Source: Methylobacterium oryzihabitans (GTDB taxonomy: Bacteria; Pseudomonadota; Alphaproteobacteria; Rhizobiales; Beijerinckiaceae). Taken from it: a stretch of DNA of 64,000 nucleotides. The notes under the pieces are model-generated. The model made no database searches. It was not told the DNA's origin and saw only the letters and a program-made list of their open reading frames with translations. Made by a program: the position numbers and the translations under genes. Shown here in pieces: positions 50,434 through 59,685 of this stretch. The stretch covers positions 1 through 64,000 of the forward strand of contig NZ_SACP01000024.1 in NCBI RefSeq assembly GCF_004004555.2. The letters are read 5' to 3'. The stretch's first letter is position 1. Each line of letters starts with the position of its first letter.

Positions 50434-51068
50434 GCCCGGCGGCCAACGCGGTGCTCGACGCGCGCGGCGCGCAGACGGCCCGGCGCGAGCACATCCTCGA
50501 CGCCGCCGAGGCGTGCTTCGTGCGCAACGGCTTCCACCGCTCGACGATGCAGGACCTCGCCCGCGAGGCCGGCATGAGCCCGGGCAACATCTACCGCTAC
50601 TTCGAGTCCAAGGAGGCCGTCGTCCTCGGCCTCGCCGACCGCGAGCACGAGCGCGGCTGCGTCCTCATCGAGGAGATGGAGCGCGCCGACGACCGGCGCG
50701 GCGCCCTGATGAGCATCCTCGAACGCTACTTCCTGCAGGCGAGCCGCGAGATGGCGCTCTTGCGCCTCGACCTGTGGTCGGAGGCCAACCGCAACCCCGA
50801 CATCGGCGCGATGGTCGCCCGCATCGAGGACGAGGCGCGGTCGTGGTTCGTCGAGACCCTCGCGGCGCTCGCCACCTCGCCGGATTGCGATCCCGGCGCC
50901 CTCTACGCCGCGATGAGCATCGTGATGAAGGGCCTCGTCATCGAGCGGGCGCTGTCGTCCGACTACGACCCGGCCCCGGGCGTCGCGCAGTTGCACGCCC
51001 TGATGGAGGCGGGCCTCGCCGGCCGCCTCCCGTCCGCCCCGTCCCCCGGCAAGGAGCCCGGCCGATGA
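50430..51068 (+). CDS. TetR-family repressor of the RND efflux operon
   Basis: A 212-residue TetR protein. The HTH is in REHILDAAEACFVRNGFHRSTMQDLAREAGMSPGNIYRYFESKEAVVLGL. The ligand domain includes RYFLQASREMALLRLDLWSEANRNPDIGAMV, resembling the TetR_C group of efflux regulators. The GTG start (50430-50432) is coupled to the preceding ORF and the stop overlaps the adaptor start (ATGA). Autoregulation through the twin palindromes at 50093-50128 is the obvious model. Confidence 0.9.
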   Translation: MSPAANAVLDARGAQTARREHILDAAEACFVRNGFHRSTMQDLAREAGMSPGNIYRYFESKEAVVLGLADREHERGCVLIEEMERADDRRGALMSILERYFLQASREMALLRLDLWSEANRNPDIGAMVARIEDEARSWFVETLAALATSPDCDPGALYAAMSIVMKGLVIERALSSDYDPAPGVAQLHALMEAGLAGRLPSAPSPGKEPGR

Positions 51069-52348
51069 GCCCCGTCCTCACGCGGATCCGGCCCGCGCTC
51101 CTGCTCCTGGCCCTCGGCGTCACCGGCGCGCTCGCCGAGGACAAGCCCGCCAGTCCTGCCTCGAAGCCTGCCGCCACCGCCCCCCGGGCCCCGGCGGTCA
51201 GCGTGGTCGAGGCGGCGCGGCGCGAGATCACCGAGGCGGTCGTGGTCACCGGCACCCTTGTTCCGCGCGACGAGATCCTGGTGACGCCGGAGATCGACGG
51301 CTACCGCATCACCGAGCTGCTCGCCGAGGAAGGAATGCGGGTCGAGCGCGGGCAGGTGCTGGCGCGCCTCTCGCGCGACCTCGTCGACCGCCAGATCGCC
51401 CAGCAGAGCGCGCTCGTCGCCAAGGCCGAGGCCGCCGTGCCGCAGGCGCAGAACACCATCGAGCAGGCCGAGGCCGCCGAGACCGAGGCCCGCCTCGCCT
51501 TCGACCGTGCCAAGCAGCTGATGCAGTCGGGCAACGCCACCGCGGTCATCATGGAGGGCCGCACCGCCGCCCTGCGGCAGGCCGAAGGGCGGCTCGCCTT
51601 CGCCCGCAACGGCCTCGTCATGGCCCGGGCCGAGCTGGACCAGGCCCGGGCGGTGCGCGACGAGCTCGACCTGCGGCTCGCCCGCACCGAGATCCGGGCG
51701 CCGGAGGCCGGCATCGTCAGCCGGCGCACCGCCCGGGTCGGCATGACCGCCTCGGCCTCGGCCGAGCCGCTGTTCCGCCTGATCGCCCGCGGCGAGATCG
51801 AACTCGAGGGCGAGGTCGTCGAGACCCGGCTGCCGCGCCTGCGCGAGGGCGCCCCGGCCTGGATCGAGCTCGCCGAGGGCGAGCGGGTCCAGGGCCGCGT
51901 CCGCGCGGTCTACCCGGAGGTCGACCGGGCGACCCGGCTCGGCAAGGTCCGGGTCCGGCTCGACCCCGACCCGCGCCTGCGCATCGGCACCTTCGCCCGC
52001 GGCGCGGTCGAACTCGCCCGCACCCGCGGCGTGACGGTGCCGCAGGCGGCGGTGCTCTACGGCGGACCGCAGCGCAGCAGCGTGCTGGTGGTCGCCAACG
52101 ACGTCGTCGAGGCCCGCACCGTCCGCACCGGGCTCAGCGACGACGACGACATCGAGATCCGGGCCGGGCTCGAACCCGGCGAGCGGGTCGTCGCCCGGGC
52201 CGGCAGCTTCCTGCGCGACGGCGACCGGGTGCGCCCGGTCCTCGTCCCGCCGGCCGAGGCGCCCGGCATCGCCACGACGTCGAGCATCCCGGCGCCCCCG
52301 GGCCTCGCGGAGCCGCGCCGCGACACGGCGGAGGCCGGCGCGCCCTGA
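51065..52348 (+). CDS. RND efflux periplasmic adaptor (membrane fusion protein)
   Basis: A 427-residue HlyD/AcrA-type adaptor. The signal peptide (ALLLLALGVTGALAED) is followed by the barrel-sandwich start VVVTGTLVPRDEILVTPEIDGYRITELLAEEGMRV. The alpha-hairpin spans about residues 105-205 (Ala/Glu/Gln-rich coiled coil). Lipoyl return is IRAPEAGIVSRRTARVGM; the beta-barrel is ELEGEVVETRLPRLREGAPA; the membrane-proximal domain ends VRTGLSDDDDIEIRAGLEPGERVV. It bridges the RND pump and an outer-membrane channel. There is no lipobox. It is coupled to the TetR gene upstream and followed 40 bases later by the pump. Confidence 0.92.
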   Translation: MSPVLTRIRPALLLLALGVTGALAEDKPASPASKPAATAPRAPAVSVVEAARREITEAVVVTGTLVPRDEILVTPEIDGYRITELLAEEGMRVERGQVLARLSRDLVDRQIAQQSALVAKAEAAVPQAQNTIEQAEAAETEARLAFDRAKQLMQSGNATAVIMEGRTAALRQAEGRLAFARNGLVMARAELDQARAVRDELDLRLARTEIRAPEAGIVSRRTARVGMTASASAEPLFRLIARGEIELEGEVVETRLPRLREGAPAWIELAEGERVQGRVRAVYPEVDRATRLGKVRVRLDPDPRLRIGTFARGAVELARTRGVTVPQAAVLYGGPQRSSVLVVANDVVEARTVRTGLSDDDDIEIRAGLEPGERVVARAGSFLRDGDRVRPVLVPPAEAPGIATTSSIPAPPGLAEPRRDTAEAGAP

Positions 52349-52388
52349 GCCGCGCCCCTCCCGTCCTCTCCCACCACCGGACCGCCCG

Positions 52389-55300
52389 ATGCGCCTGAAC
52401 GTCTCCGCCTGGGCGATCCGCACGCCCATCCCGTCGCTCGTCCTGTTCCTCGTGCTGCTGGTGCTGGGGCTGGTGAGCTTCCGCGGCCTCGCGGTCACGC
52501 AGATGCCGAACATCGACGTGCCGATCGTCTCGGTGTCGATCACCCAGAGCGGCGCCGCGCCCTCGGAGCTCCAGACCCAGGTCACCAAGTGGGTCGAGGA
52601 TTCCATCGCCGGCGTGCGCGGGGTCAAGCACATCACCTCGGCGATCACCGAGGGCTCGTCGGTCACGACGGTCGAGTTCCGCCTGGAGGTCAACACCGAC
52701 CGGGCGGTCAACGACGTCAAGGACGCGATCTCGAAGATCCGCATCAACCTGCCGCGCACCATCGACGAGCCGGTGATCCAGCGGGTCGAGATCGCCGGCC
52801 TGCCGATCCTCATCTACGGCGTGCGCGCCCCCGCGATGACGCCGGCCGACCTGTCGTGGTTCGTCGAGGATACCGTCGCCCGCACGCTCCAGGGCGTGAA
52901 GGGCGTCGGCGGCGTCGAGCGGGTCGGCGGCGTCGCCCGCGAGATCCGCGTCGCGCTCCAGCCCGACCGCCTGCTGGCGCTCGGGATCACCGCCGCCGAC
53001 GTGAACCGGCAGTTGCGCCTCACCTCCGCCGACATGGCGGGCGGGCGCGGCGAGGTCGGCGGGCGCGAGCAGTCGATCCGCACGCTCGCCGCCTCGCGCT
53101 CGGTGCGCGACCTCAAGGCGACCTCGATCGTGCTGCCCGGCGGGCGCAAGGTCCGCCTCGACGACCTCGCCACCGTCGAGGACACGATCGAGGAGCCGCG
53201 CACCTTCGCGCGCTTCAACGGCGAGCCGGTGATCGCCCTGGCGATCTCCCGCGGCTCGGGGGCGAGCGACGCCGAGGTCGCGGCGGCGGTCGAGAAGCGC
53301 ATCGCGGTCTTCGCCGCCGAGCACCCCGAGATCCAGTTCGACAAGATCGATTCCTCGGTCTCGGCGACGCTCGGCTCCTACGATTCGGCGATGCACACCC
53401 TCATCGAGGGCGCGCTGCTCGCGGTCGTGGTGGTGCTGCTGTTCCTGCGCGACTGGCGCGCCACGCTCATCGCCGCCCTGGCGCTGCCGCTGTCGATCTT
53501 CCCGACCTTCTGGGCGATGGACGCGCTCGGCTTCACCCTCAACGGGATCAGCCTGCTCGCCATCACCCTCGTCACCGGCATCCTGGTCGACGACGCGATC
53601 GTCGAGATCGAGAACATCGTCCGGCACATGCGGCTCGGCAAGTCGCCCTACCGCGCCGCGATCGAGGGCGCGGACGAGATCGGGCTCGCGGTCATCGCCA
53701 TCACCGCGACGCTGATCGCGGTGTTCGCCCCGGTGTCGTTCATGGGCGGCATCGCCGGGCGCTACTTCATCCAGTTCGGCCTGACCATCGCGGTCTCGGT
53801 GTTCATGTCGCTGCTGGTGGCCCGGCTCATCACCCCGATGCTCGCCGCCTACTTCCTGCGCGACCACGGCCACCACGAGGAGCGCGAGGGGCCGGTGATG
53901 CGCGGCTACACCCGCCTCGTGCAATGGTCGGTGCGCCACCGGGCGATCACGCTGATCCTCGGGCTGGGGCTGTTCGCCGCCTCGCTGTTCTCGACCGGGC
54001 TCCTGCCCTCCGGCTTCCTGCCCAAGCAGGACAACGCCCGCACGCTGTTCATGGTCGAGCTGGCGCCCGGCGCCAGGCTCGCCGACACGGTCGCGGTCGC
54101 CGACCGGGTCGCCGAGCGGATCCGCTCCCTGCCGGAGGTGACCTCGGTCTTCGTCGACGGCGGCCGGCAGATCGGCGGCAAGAAGGAGACGCGGCTCGCC
54201 TCGCTGATCGTCAACCTGACGCCGAAGAACCAGCGCACCAAGAAGCAGGCCGAGCTCGAGACCGAGATCAACGCCCTGCTCGCCGAGGAGCCCGACATCC
54301 GCTCCTGGACGATGCGCGACGGCCGGCGCGACGTCGCCCTGGTGGTGGCCGGGCCCGACGTCGAGGTGGTGACCGAGGTGGCGGCGAAGCTCCAGCGCGA
54401 GATGGCGGCGATCCCCCACCTCGTCGCCGTGATGTCGACGGCGCCGCTCAACCGCACCGAGGTGCGGATCCGCCCGCGCGAGGGCGCGGCGGCCGATCTC
54501 GGCGTCTCGACCGACACCATCGCCGAGACGGTGCGGGTCGGCACGATCGGCGACATCGGCCTGAACCTCGCCAAGTTCAACGCCAAGGACCGCCAGATCC
54601 CGATCCGGGTGATGCTGCCCGAAAGCGCCCGCGGCGCGGTCTCGCGGCTGGAGAACCTGAAGGTGCCGGCCAAGAACGGCGCCGCGGTGCCGCTCGCGGC
54701 GGTGGCCGACATCGAGCTCGACCAGGGTCCCGGCGCGATCGAGCGCTACGACCGCGCGGTGCGCGTCGCCGTCGAGGCCAACATGCAGGGCTCGGACGCC
54801 CTCGGCTCGCTGATCGCCCAGGCCCTCGACACCCCGACCGCCAAGACCCTGCCGCCGGGCGTGACGATCAAGCAGACCGGCGACGCCGAGATCATGCAGG
54901 AGGTGTTTTCCGGCTTCCTGCTGGCGATGGGCGCCGGCGTGATGATGGTCTACGCGGTGCTGGTGCTGCTGTTCGGCTCGTTCCTGCAGCCGCTCACAAT
55001 CCTGTTCTCGCTGCCGTTGTCGATCGGCGGGGCGATCCTTGGCCTCCTGATCTGCAACATGCCGATCTCGATGCCGGTGGTGATCGGCATCCTGATGCTG
55101 ATGGGGCTGGTGACCAAGAACGCGATCATGCTGGTCGACTTCGCGGTCGAGGAGATGGCCCGCGGCGTCGACCCGGTCACGGCGATCGTCGATGCCGGCC
55201 GCAAGCGCGCCCGCCCGATCGTGATGACGACGATCGCGATGGCGGCCGGCATGGTGCCCTCGGCGCTGGCGCTCGGCATTGGCGGCGAGTTCCGGGCCCC

Positions 55301-55487
55301 GATGGCGGTGGCGGTGATCGCCGGCCTGATCGTCTCGACCCTGCTGTCGCTGGTGTTCGTGCCGGCGGTGTTCCTGCTGATGGAGAGCCTGTCGCGGCTG
55401 CTCGGCCGCGGGCTCGGCCGCTTCGTCGGCGCCCGCGACGAGGCGGAGGCGGCCGGCCGTCACACGGCCGCCGGCGGGGCGCATTGA
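52389..55487 (+). CDS. RND-family multidrug/solute efflux permease
   Basis: A 1032-residue inner-membrane RND pump. There are twelve predicted helices in two halves, TM1 starting at about 15 (IPSLVLFLVLLVLGLVSF), and large periplasmic loops with PxxExExQVT-type SELQTQVTKWVEDSIAGV. The TM4 motif LLAITLVTGILVDDAIVEIENIVRHM carries the adjacent Asp pair used for proton relay. The C-terminal half repeats the fold: PVVIGILMLMGLVTKNAIMLVDF. It belongs to the HAE/MdtB-like AcrB/D/F group. No outer-membrane factor gene follows, so it must use one encoded elsewhere. Confidence 0.95.
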   Translation: MRLNVSAWAIRTPIPSLVLFLVLLVLGLVSFRGLAVTQMPNIDVPIVSVSITQSGAAPSELQTQVTKWVEDSIAGVRGVKHITSAITEGSSVTTVEFRLEVNTDRAVNDVKDAISKIRINLPRTIDEPVIQRVEIAGLPILIYGVRAPAMTPADLSWFVEDTVARTLQGVKGVGGVERVGGVAREIRVALQPDRLLALGITAADVNRQLRLTSADMAGGRGEVGGREQSIRTLAASRSVRDLKATSIVLPGGRKVRLDDLATVEDTIEEPRTFARFNGEPVIALAISRGSGASDAEVAAAVEKRIAVFAAEHPEIQFDKIDSSVSATLGSYDSAMHTLIEGALLAVVVVLLFLRDWRATLIAALALPLSIFPTFWAMDALGFTLNGISLLAITLVTGILVDDAIVEIENIVRHMRLGKSPYRAAIEGADEIGLAVIAITATLIAVFAPVSFMGGIAGRYFIQFGLTIAVSVFMSLLVARLITPMLAAYFLRDHGHHEEREGPVMRGYTRLVQWSVRHRAITLILGLGLFAASLFSTGLLPSGFLPKQDNARTLFMVELAPGARLADTVAVADRVAERIRSLPEVTSVFVDGGRQIGGKKETRLASLIVNLTPKNQRTKKQAELETEINALLAEEPDIRSWTMRDGRRDVALVVAGPDVEVVTEVAAKLQREMAAIPHLVAVMSTAPLNRTEVRIRPREGAAADLGVSTDTIAETVRVGTIGDIGLNLAKFNAKDRQIPIRVMLPESARGAVSRLENLKVPAKNGAAVPLAAVADIELDQGPGAIERYDRAVRVAVEANMQGSDALGSLIAQALDTPTAKTLPPGVTIKQTGDAEIMQEVFSGFLLAMGAGVMMVYAVLVLLFGSFLQPLTILFSLPLSIGGAILGLLICNMPISMPVVIGILMLMGLVTKNAIMLVDFAVEEMARGVDPVTAIVDAGRKRARPIVMTTIAMAAGMVPSALALGIGGEFRAPMAVAVIAGLIVSTLLSLVFVPAVFLLMESLSRLLGRGLGRFVGARDEAEAAGRHTAAGGAH

Positions 55488-55536
55488 GGCGGCCGCGCCG
55501 GAGACGAAGCGCGGCACGGACCGGGCAGGGGGCGCC

Positions 55537-56115
55537 TCAGCGTTCGCCCGACTTCACCCACTTGGTCAGGGTCGGCGGGGTGTAGCCCCGGATCCCGGCG
55601 AGGAGTTCGTCGGGATCGCGGGCGACGATGAGCATCCCGCGATGGGCCTCGCGCACGAAGCCCTGGTCGACGACGTGGTCGAGGAAGCCCAGCAGGGGGT
55701 CGTAGAAGCCGCCGAGGTTGAGCACCGCCATCGGCTTCGGGTGATAGCCGAGCTGGCCCCAGGTCCAGACCTCGAACAGTTCCTCGAAGGTGCCGAGGCC
55801 GCCGGGCAAAGCCACGAAGCCGTCGGCGAGGTCGGCCATCAGCGCCTTGCGTTCGTGCATCGAGCCGACGACGCGCAGCTCGGTCAGGCCGTGATGCGCG
55901 ATCTCCTTCTCGACCAGCGGGCGCGGCATGACGCCGATCGCCCGGCCGCCGGCGGCGAGGACGGCGTCCGCCACCGCCCCCATCAGCCCGACCTTGCCGC
56001 CGCCGTAGACGAGGTCGATGCCGTTCCCGGCGAGATGCCGGCCGAGGGCCCGGGCGCCCTCGCGGTAGAGCGGGGCGACGCCGTCGTTCGAGCCGCAGAA
56101 CACGCATAGCCGCAT
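55537..56115 (-). CDS. LOG-family nucleotide 5'-monophosphate phosphoribohydrolase
   Basis: A 192-residue Rossmann-like protein with the LOG signatures GSMHERK (84-90) and PGGLGTFEE (104-112), plus LVYGGGKVGLMG. The family, once annotated as lysine decarboxylase, hydrolyses cytokinin riboside monophosphates or AMP to free base and ribose phosphate; some Methylobacterium are known cytokinin producers. GAGGAGG directly abuts a first ATG (56119-56121). The second ATG (56113-56115) has the right spacing, so I used it. It lies 11 bases downstream of leuB on the same strand and is probably co-transcribed. Confidence 0.88.
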   Translation of the reverse strand: MRLCVFCGSNDGVAPLYREGARALGRHLAGNGIDLVYGGGKVGLMGAVADAVLAAGGRAIGVMPRPLVEKEIAHHGLTELRVVGSMHERKALMADLADGFVALPGGLGTFEELFEVWTWGQLGYHPKPMAVLNLGGFYDPLLGFLDHVVDQGFVREAHRGMLIVARDPDELLAGIRGYTPPTLTKWVKSGER

Positions 56116-56126
56116 CGTCATCCTCC

Positions 56127-57233
56127 TCAGTGCGCCGGCGCTTCGAGCTCGCGGATGATCGCGTCGCCCATCTCGCCGGTGCCGACCGCGTTGACGCCCG
56201 TCCCGGCGATGTCGCGGGTACGGGTGCCGCCGGCGAGCGTCCGGGTGATCGCGGCGTCGAGCCGGTCGGCGGCGTCGGACAGGCCGAAGGAGTAGCGCAG
56301 GGCCATCGCCAGCGAGCCGATCATCGCCAGCGGGTTGGCGGCGTTCTGGCCGGCGATGTCCGGGGCCGAGCCGTGGACCGGCTCGTAGAGGGCGCGGCGG
56401 GTGCCGTTCTCGACCGCGCCGAGGGAGGCGGAGGGCAGCATCCCGAGGGAGCCGGTGAGCATCGCGGCGACGTCGGACAGGATGTCGCCGAACAGGTTGT
56501 CGGTGACGACGACGTCGTATTGCTTGGGGTTGCGCACGAGCTGCATGGCGCAGTTGTCGGCGAGCACGTGCTCCAGCCCGACATCGGCGTAGTGCTCGGC
56601 GTGCAGGCGCGTGACCACGTCCTTCCACAGCACGCCGGACTTCATCACGTTGTGCTTCTCGGCCGAGGCGACCTTGTTGCGGCGCTTGCGGGCGAGGTCG
56701 AAGGCCACCGCGGCGATGCGCTCGATCTCGCCGGTGGTGTAGATCTGGGTGTCGACCGCCCGGCGCTGGCCGTCCTCGAGGGTGACGATCTCCTTGGGCT
56801 CGCCGAAATAGACGCCGCCGGTGAGCTCGCGCACGATCATCAGGTCGAGGCCTTCGACCAGTTCGGGCTTGAGCGAGGAGGCGGCGGCGAGCGCCGGGTA
56901 GCAGATCGCCGGGCGCAGGTTGGCGAACAGGCCGAGATCCTTGCGCAGGCGCAGCAGGCCGGCCTCCGGGCGCACGGCGTAGGGCACGCCGGCCCATTTC
57001 GGCCCGCCGACGGCGCCGAACAGCACCGCGTCGGCGGCCTTGGCGAGGCCGAGGGCCGCCTCGGTGAGCGGCACGCCGTGGGCGTCGATGGCGGCGCCGC
57101 CGACGAGATCGGTCTCGGTCTCGAACGTCCCGAGCCCGGCCCGGCCGAACCACGCCAGCACCTTCTCGGCCTCGTGGGCCACCTCGGGACCGATGCCGTC
57201 GCCCGGCAGGAGCAGGATCTTGTAGCTGGCCAT
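56127..57233 (-). CDS. leuB: 3-isopropylmalate dehydrogenase
   Basis: A 368-residue LeuB. Signatures are LLLPGDGIGPEV, the substrate-loop LRLRKDLGLFANLRPA, VRELTGGVYFGEP, and the metal/cofactor segment VVVTDNLFGDILSDVAAMLTGSLGMLPSASLG followed by YEPVHGSAPDIAGQNAANP. It oxidatively decarboxylates 3-isopropylmalate in leucine synthesis, using NAD+. The ATG at 57231-57233 gives the usual MASYKILLLPGDGIG. No other leu gene is nearby. Confidence 0.97.
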   Translation of the reverse strand: MASYKILLLPGDGIGPEVAHEAEKVLAWFGRAGLGTFETETDLVGGAAIDAHGVPLTEAALGLAKAADAVLFGAVGGPKWAGVPYAVRPEAGLLRLRKDLGLFANLRPAICYPALAAASSLKPELVEGLDLMIVRELTGGVYFGEPKEIVTLEDGQRRAVDTQIYTTGEIERIAAVAFDLARKRRNKVASAEKHNVMKSGVLWKDVVTRLHAEHYADVGLEHVLADNCAMQLVRNPKQYDVVVTDNLFGDILSDVAAMLTGSLGMLPSASLGAVENGTRRALYEPVHGSAPDIAGQNAANPLAMIGSLAMALRYSFGLSDAADRLDAAITRTLAGGTRTRDIAGTGVNAVGTGEMGDAIIRELEAPAH

Positions 57234-57255
57234 GGAAAACTCGAAGTCAGGGGGT

Positions 57256-57306
57256 GCAGGGGATGTCACGTCCCCTGCCGGGGCTCCCAGGGGCGGCGCC
57301 CCTGGG
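57256..57306. terminator. two hairpins between ispA and leuB
   Basis: Hairpin 1 is GCAGGGGA/TCCCCTGC (57256-57263 with 57271-57278). Hairpin 2 is CCCAGGGGC/GCCCCTGGG (57286-57294 with 57298-57306, three-base loop). They sit just past the ispA stop on the reverse strand and before leuB, so they may end the ispA transcript. Confidence 0.5.
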
Positions 57307-57318
57307 CCTTGCTGTGGG

Positions 57319-58308
57319 TCAGGTCTTGCGCGCCACGGTGAAGCGCGCGGCGTCCTTCAGGGTCTGCGCCGCCTCGCCCCAGGGCGCCAGGGCGGCCTCG
57401 CACTCGCCGACGAGCCGCTCGCATTCGGCGCGGGCGCCGTCGAGGCCGAGGCGGTCGACGAGGGTGGCCTTGCCGGCATCCTTGTCCTTGCCGGTGCGCT
57501 TGCCCATCGCCTCGGAGGACGCCTCGCGGTCGAGGATGTCGTCGGCGACCTGGAACGCCTGCCCGAGGGCGCGGCCGTAGCGCAGGAGGGCGGCGCGGCC
57601 GGCAGCGTCGGCGCCGCCGACCAGGGTGCCGGCCTCGACGGAATGGGCGAGGATCGCGCCGGTCTTCATCGCCTGGAGCTGGAGCGTCGCCTCGACGTCG
57701 AGGTTGGCCGGGCCGAAGCGGCCTTCCGCCCCGAGATCGAGGAGCTGGCCGCCGACCATGCCGCCGAGGCCCGAGGCCCGGGCGAGGCCGAGGACGAGGT
57801 CGGCGCGGATCCGCGCGTCGGGCTGCCAGGTCTCGTCGGCGAGGATCTCGAAGGCGAGGGTCTGGAGGGCGTCGCCGACGAGGATCGCGGTCGCCTCGTC
57901 GTAGGCCTTGTGGACGGTCGGCTTGCCGCGGCGCAGGTCGTCGTCGTCCATCGCCGGCAGGTCGTCGTGGACGAGGGAGTAGCAGTGGACCAGCTCGACC
58001 GCGGCCCCGGCCGCGAGGGCGCCCGGATAGGCGCCGCCGAGCATCCGGGCGGTCTCGATGGCGAGGAAGGGCCGCAGCCGCTTGCCGCCGCCGAGCACGG
58101 CGTGACGCATCGCCTGCATCAGCCGCGGCGGCCGGGCGATCTCGCCGGGCTGGAGCCCGTCGCCGAGGCGGTCGGCGAGAAAGTCCTCGACGGCGTCGGC
58201 GACGGCGGTGAGGCGGCTGGTGAAATCCGCCGCCTGCGGGTAGGCACGCGCGGAGGGATCCTGGGAGAGGGGCGGCCGGGCCGCGGGGTGAGCCTGCATC
58301 GACGTCAT
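57319..58308 (-). CDS. ispA: polyprenyl (farnesyl/geranylgeranyl) diphosphate synthase
   Basis: A 329-residue trans-prenyltransferase. The first Asp-rich motif is in HDDLPAMDDDDLRRGKPT (Asp115-116 and 121-122). The second is QVADDILD, and GGGKRLRPFL binds the diphosphate. The spacing around the first motif fits IspA-type FPP/GGPP synthases rather than long-chain octaprenyl enzymes. It condenses IPP with allylic diphosphates made from the Dxs-initiated MEP pathway and supplies carotenoid, hopanoid and quinone synthesis. The N-terminal 25 residues are extra and polar; Met4 (58297-58299) is an alternative start. Divergent from mtgA by only 15 bases. Confidence 0.88.
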   Translation of the reverse strand: MTSMQAHPAARPPLSQDPSARAYPQAADFTSRLTAVADAVEDFLADRLGDGLQPGEIARPPRLMQAMRHAVLGGGKRLRPFLAIETARMLGGAYPGALAAGAAVELVHCYSLVHDDLPAMDDDDLRRGKPTVHKAYDEATAILVGDALQTLAFEILADETWQPDARIRADLVLGLARASGLGGMVGGQLLDLGAEGRFGPANLDVEATLQLQAMKTGAILAHSVEAGTLVGGADAAGRAALLRYGRALGQAFQVADDILDREASSEAMGKRTGKDKDAGKATLVDRLGLDGARAECERLVGECEAALAPWGEAAQTLKDAARFTVARKT

Positions 58309-58323
58309 GGTGTGGGCCTCGGA

Positions 58324-59106
58324 ATGGAGCCGCCCGGGCAGGACGGGGAGGGACGGATTCAGGAGCCGCGCGCCACGACGGATCGCGACGGGAATCCCGG
58401 CCGGGTCCGGCCGTCGCCGACGGCGGCGCCGAGGCCGGGAACGCGCCGGCGCCGCGCCCTGCGCGCGCTCGTGCTCGTCCCCGTCATGACGGTCGCCCTC
58501 GTGCTGGCCCTGGCGCTCGTCTATCGCGCGGTGACACCGCCCTCAACCCTGATGCTCGGCCGTTGGCTGAGCGGGCAGGGCGCGACCCGCGAGGCGGTGC
58601 CGCTGGAGGCGATCGCCCCGGCCCTGGTCCAGGGCGTGATCGCCTCGGAGGACCAGCGCTTCTGCGCTCACGGCGGCGTCGACTGGGGGGCGTTGCGCAG
58701 CGTGGTCTCGGACGAGGACGGGCCGAGCCGGGGCGCCTCGACGGTGACGATGCAGACGGCCAAGAACGTCTTCCTGTGGCCGGGCCGCTCGTACCTGCGC
58801 AAGGCGCTGGAGATTCCCCTGGCGCTCGCCCTCGACGCGGTGTGGGGCAAGCGGCGCACGATGGAGGTCTACCTCAACGTCGCCGAATGGGGGGAGGGGA
58901 TCTTCGGGGCCGAAGCGGCGGCCCGGCACTGGTTCGGCAAGCCGGCGCGCGACCTCAGCCGGGGCGAGGCGGCCCTGCTGGTCGCGGCGCTGCCGAACCC
59001 GATCGCCCGCAACCCGGCCCGGCCGAGCCGCGCGCTCAAGGCGCTGGCCGGGCGGATCCAGGTGCGCATGGCCCGGCTCGGCGGGCTGGCGGAGTGCATG
59101 CGCTAG
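58324..59106 (+). CDS. mtgA: monofunctional peptidoglycan glycosyltransferase
   Basis: A 260-residue GT51 enzyme. An N-terminal basic cytosolic region (about 1-45, ending RRRRALRAL) is followed by one membrane anchor (VPVMTVALVLALALVYRAV). The catalytic domain has the glutamate in GVIASEDQRFCAHGGVDW (Glu109), GASTVTMQTAKNVFLWPGRSYLRKALE, and EVYLNVAEWGEGIFGAEAAARHWFGK. It polymerises lipid II without transpeptidation. The start is the ATG at 58324. The long Arg/Pro-rich N-terminal extension is unusual, and the true start could lie further in. No ribosome binding site is clear. Confidence 0.9.
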   Translation: MEPPGQDGEGRIQEPRATTDRDGNPGRVRPSPTAAPRPGTRRRRALRALVLVPVMTVALVLALALVYRAVTPPSTLMLGRWLSGQGATREAVPLEAIAPALVQGVIASEDQRFCAHGGVDWGALRSVVSDEDGPSRGASTVTMQTAKNVFLWPGRSYLRKALEIPLALALDAVWGKRRTMEVYLNVAEWGEGIFGAEAAARHWFGKPARDLSRGEAALLVAALPNPIARNPARPSRALKALAGRIQVRMARLGGLAECMR

Positions 59107-59272
59107 AGGAGCCGCAGGGTTGGCCCGGGCGCGGAACCCGCCTACAGAGCCGGGGCCACGCGCCGGCGGGATGCGCGGACCTCACCCACGGGGCCGCCCG
59201 GCGTCGACGACGCCGCCTCTTCCGCCCGCGGCACGTGCGCCCCGTTCGCGGGTTGATGCCGAGGTCAGCACG

Positions 59273-59623
59273 ATGTTCACACTCGAAATCGACGGCACGC
59301 CGGTCGCGATCATCCGGTCGAGCGAGGCCCGGGCCCGGGAGCTTCTCGACGTCGAGGGCTTCAAGGACGACCTGCGGACCATGACCAGCGAGGGCAAGCC
59401 GCTGTGGTCGGGCGACGCCGCGGCGCTCAAGCTGCGTCCCTCGACCGAGGACGAGGCCGAGACCTTCGACGACGCGATGGACGAGGAGGATTTCGAGGAC
59501 GAGGACGAGGTCCCGGGCGAGCGGACGGCGGCGTCCGACAGTCAGGACGACGAGGACGAGGAGGACGACGTCGACATCCTGTTCCTGGTCGACATCGACG
59601 ACGAGGGCGAGGATTCGGAGTAA
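59273..59623 (+). CDS. acidic protein of unknown function
   Basis: A 116-residue protein. The N-terminal half looks folded (MFTLEIDGTPVAIIRSSEARARELLDVEGFKDDLR), with an ATGGEGKPLWSG-type DLRTMTSEGKPLWSGDAAAL segment. The C-terminal half is strongly acidic (EDEAETFDDAMDEEDFEDED, then DEDEEDDVDIL). There is no signal peptide. A good intrinsic terminator follows. Possible roles of such tails include metal or basic-protein binding, but none is shown. The start is the ATG at 59273. Confidence 0.6.
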   Translation: MFTLEIDGTPVAIIRSSEARARELLDVEGFKDDLRTMTSEGKPLWSGDAAALKLRPSTEDEAETFDDAMDEEDFEDEDEVPGERTAASDSQDDEDEEDDVDILFLVDIDDEGEDSE

Positions 59624-59635
59624 TCCACCAACGGG

Positions 59636-59670
59636 AAGGGGCGCGCCGCCACGCGGTCGCGCCCCTTTTT
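59636..59670. terminator. Rho-independent terminator
   Basis: Stem AAGGGGCGCG (59636-59645) with CGCGCCCCTT (59658-59667), 12-base loop, followed by a T-run ending at 59670. It ends the acidic-protein gene and, lying 16 bases from the convergent gene's stop, may work both ways. Confidence 0.88.
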
Positions 59671-59685
59671 CGTGTGGGATGCGGC

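Noticed and set aside
55488..55536. Outer-membrane factor gene expected after the RND pump
   Set aside because: Only a 49-base gap follows before the convergent LOG-family gene.
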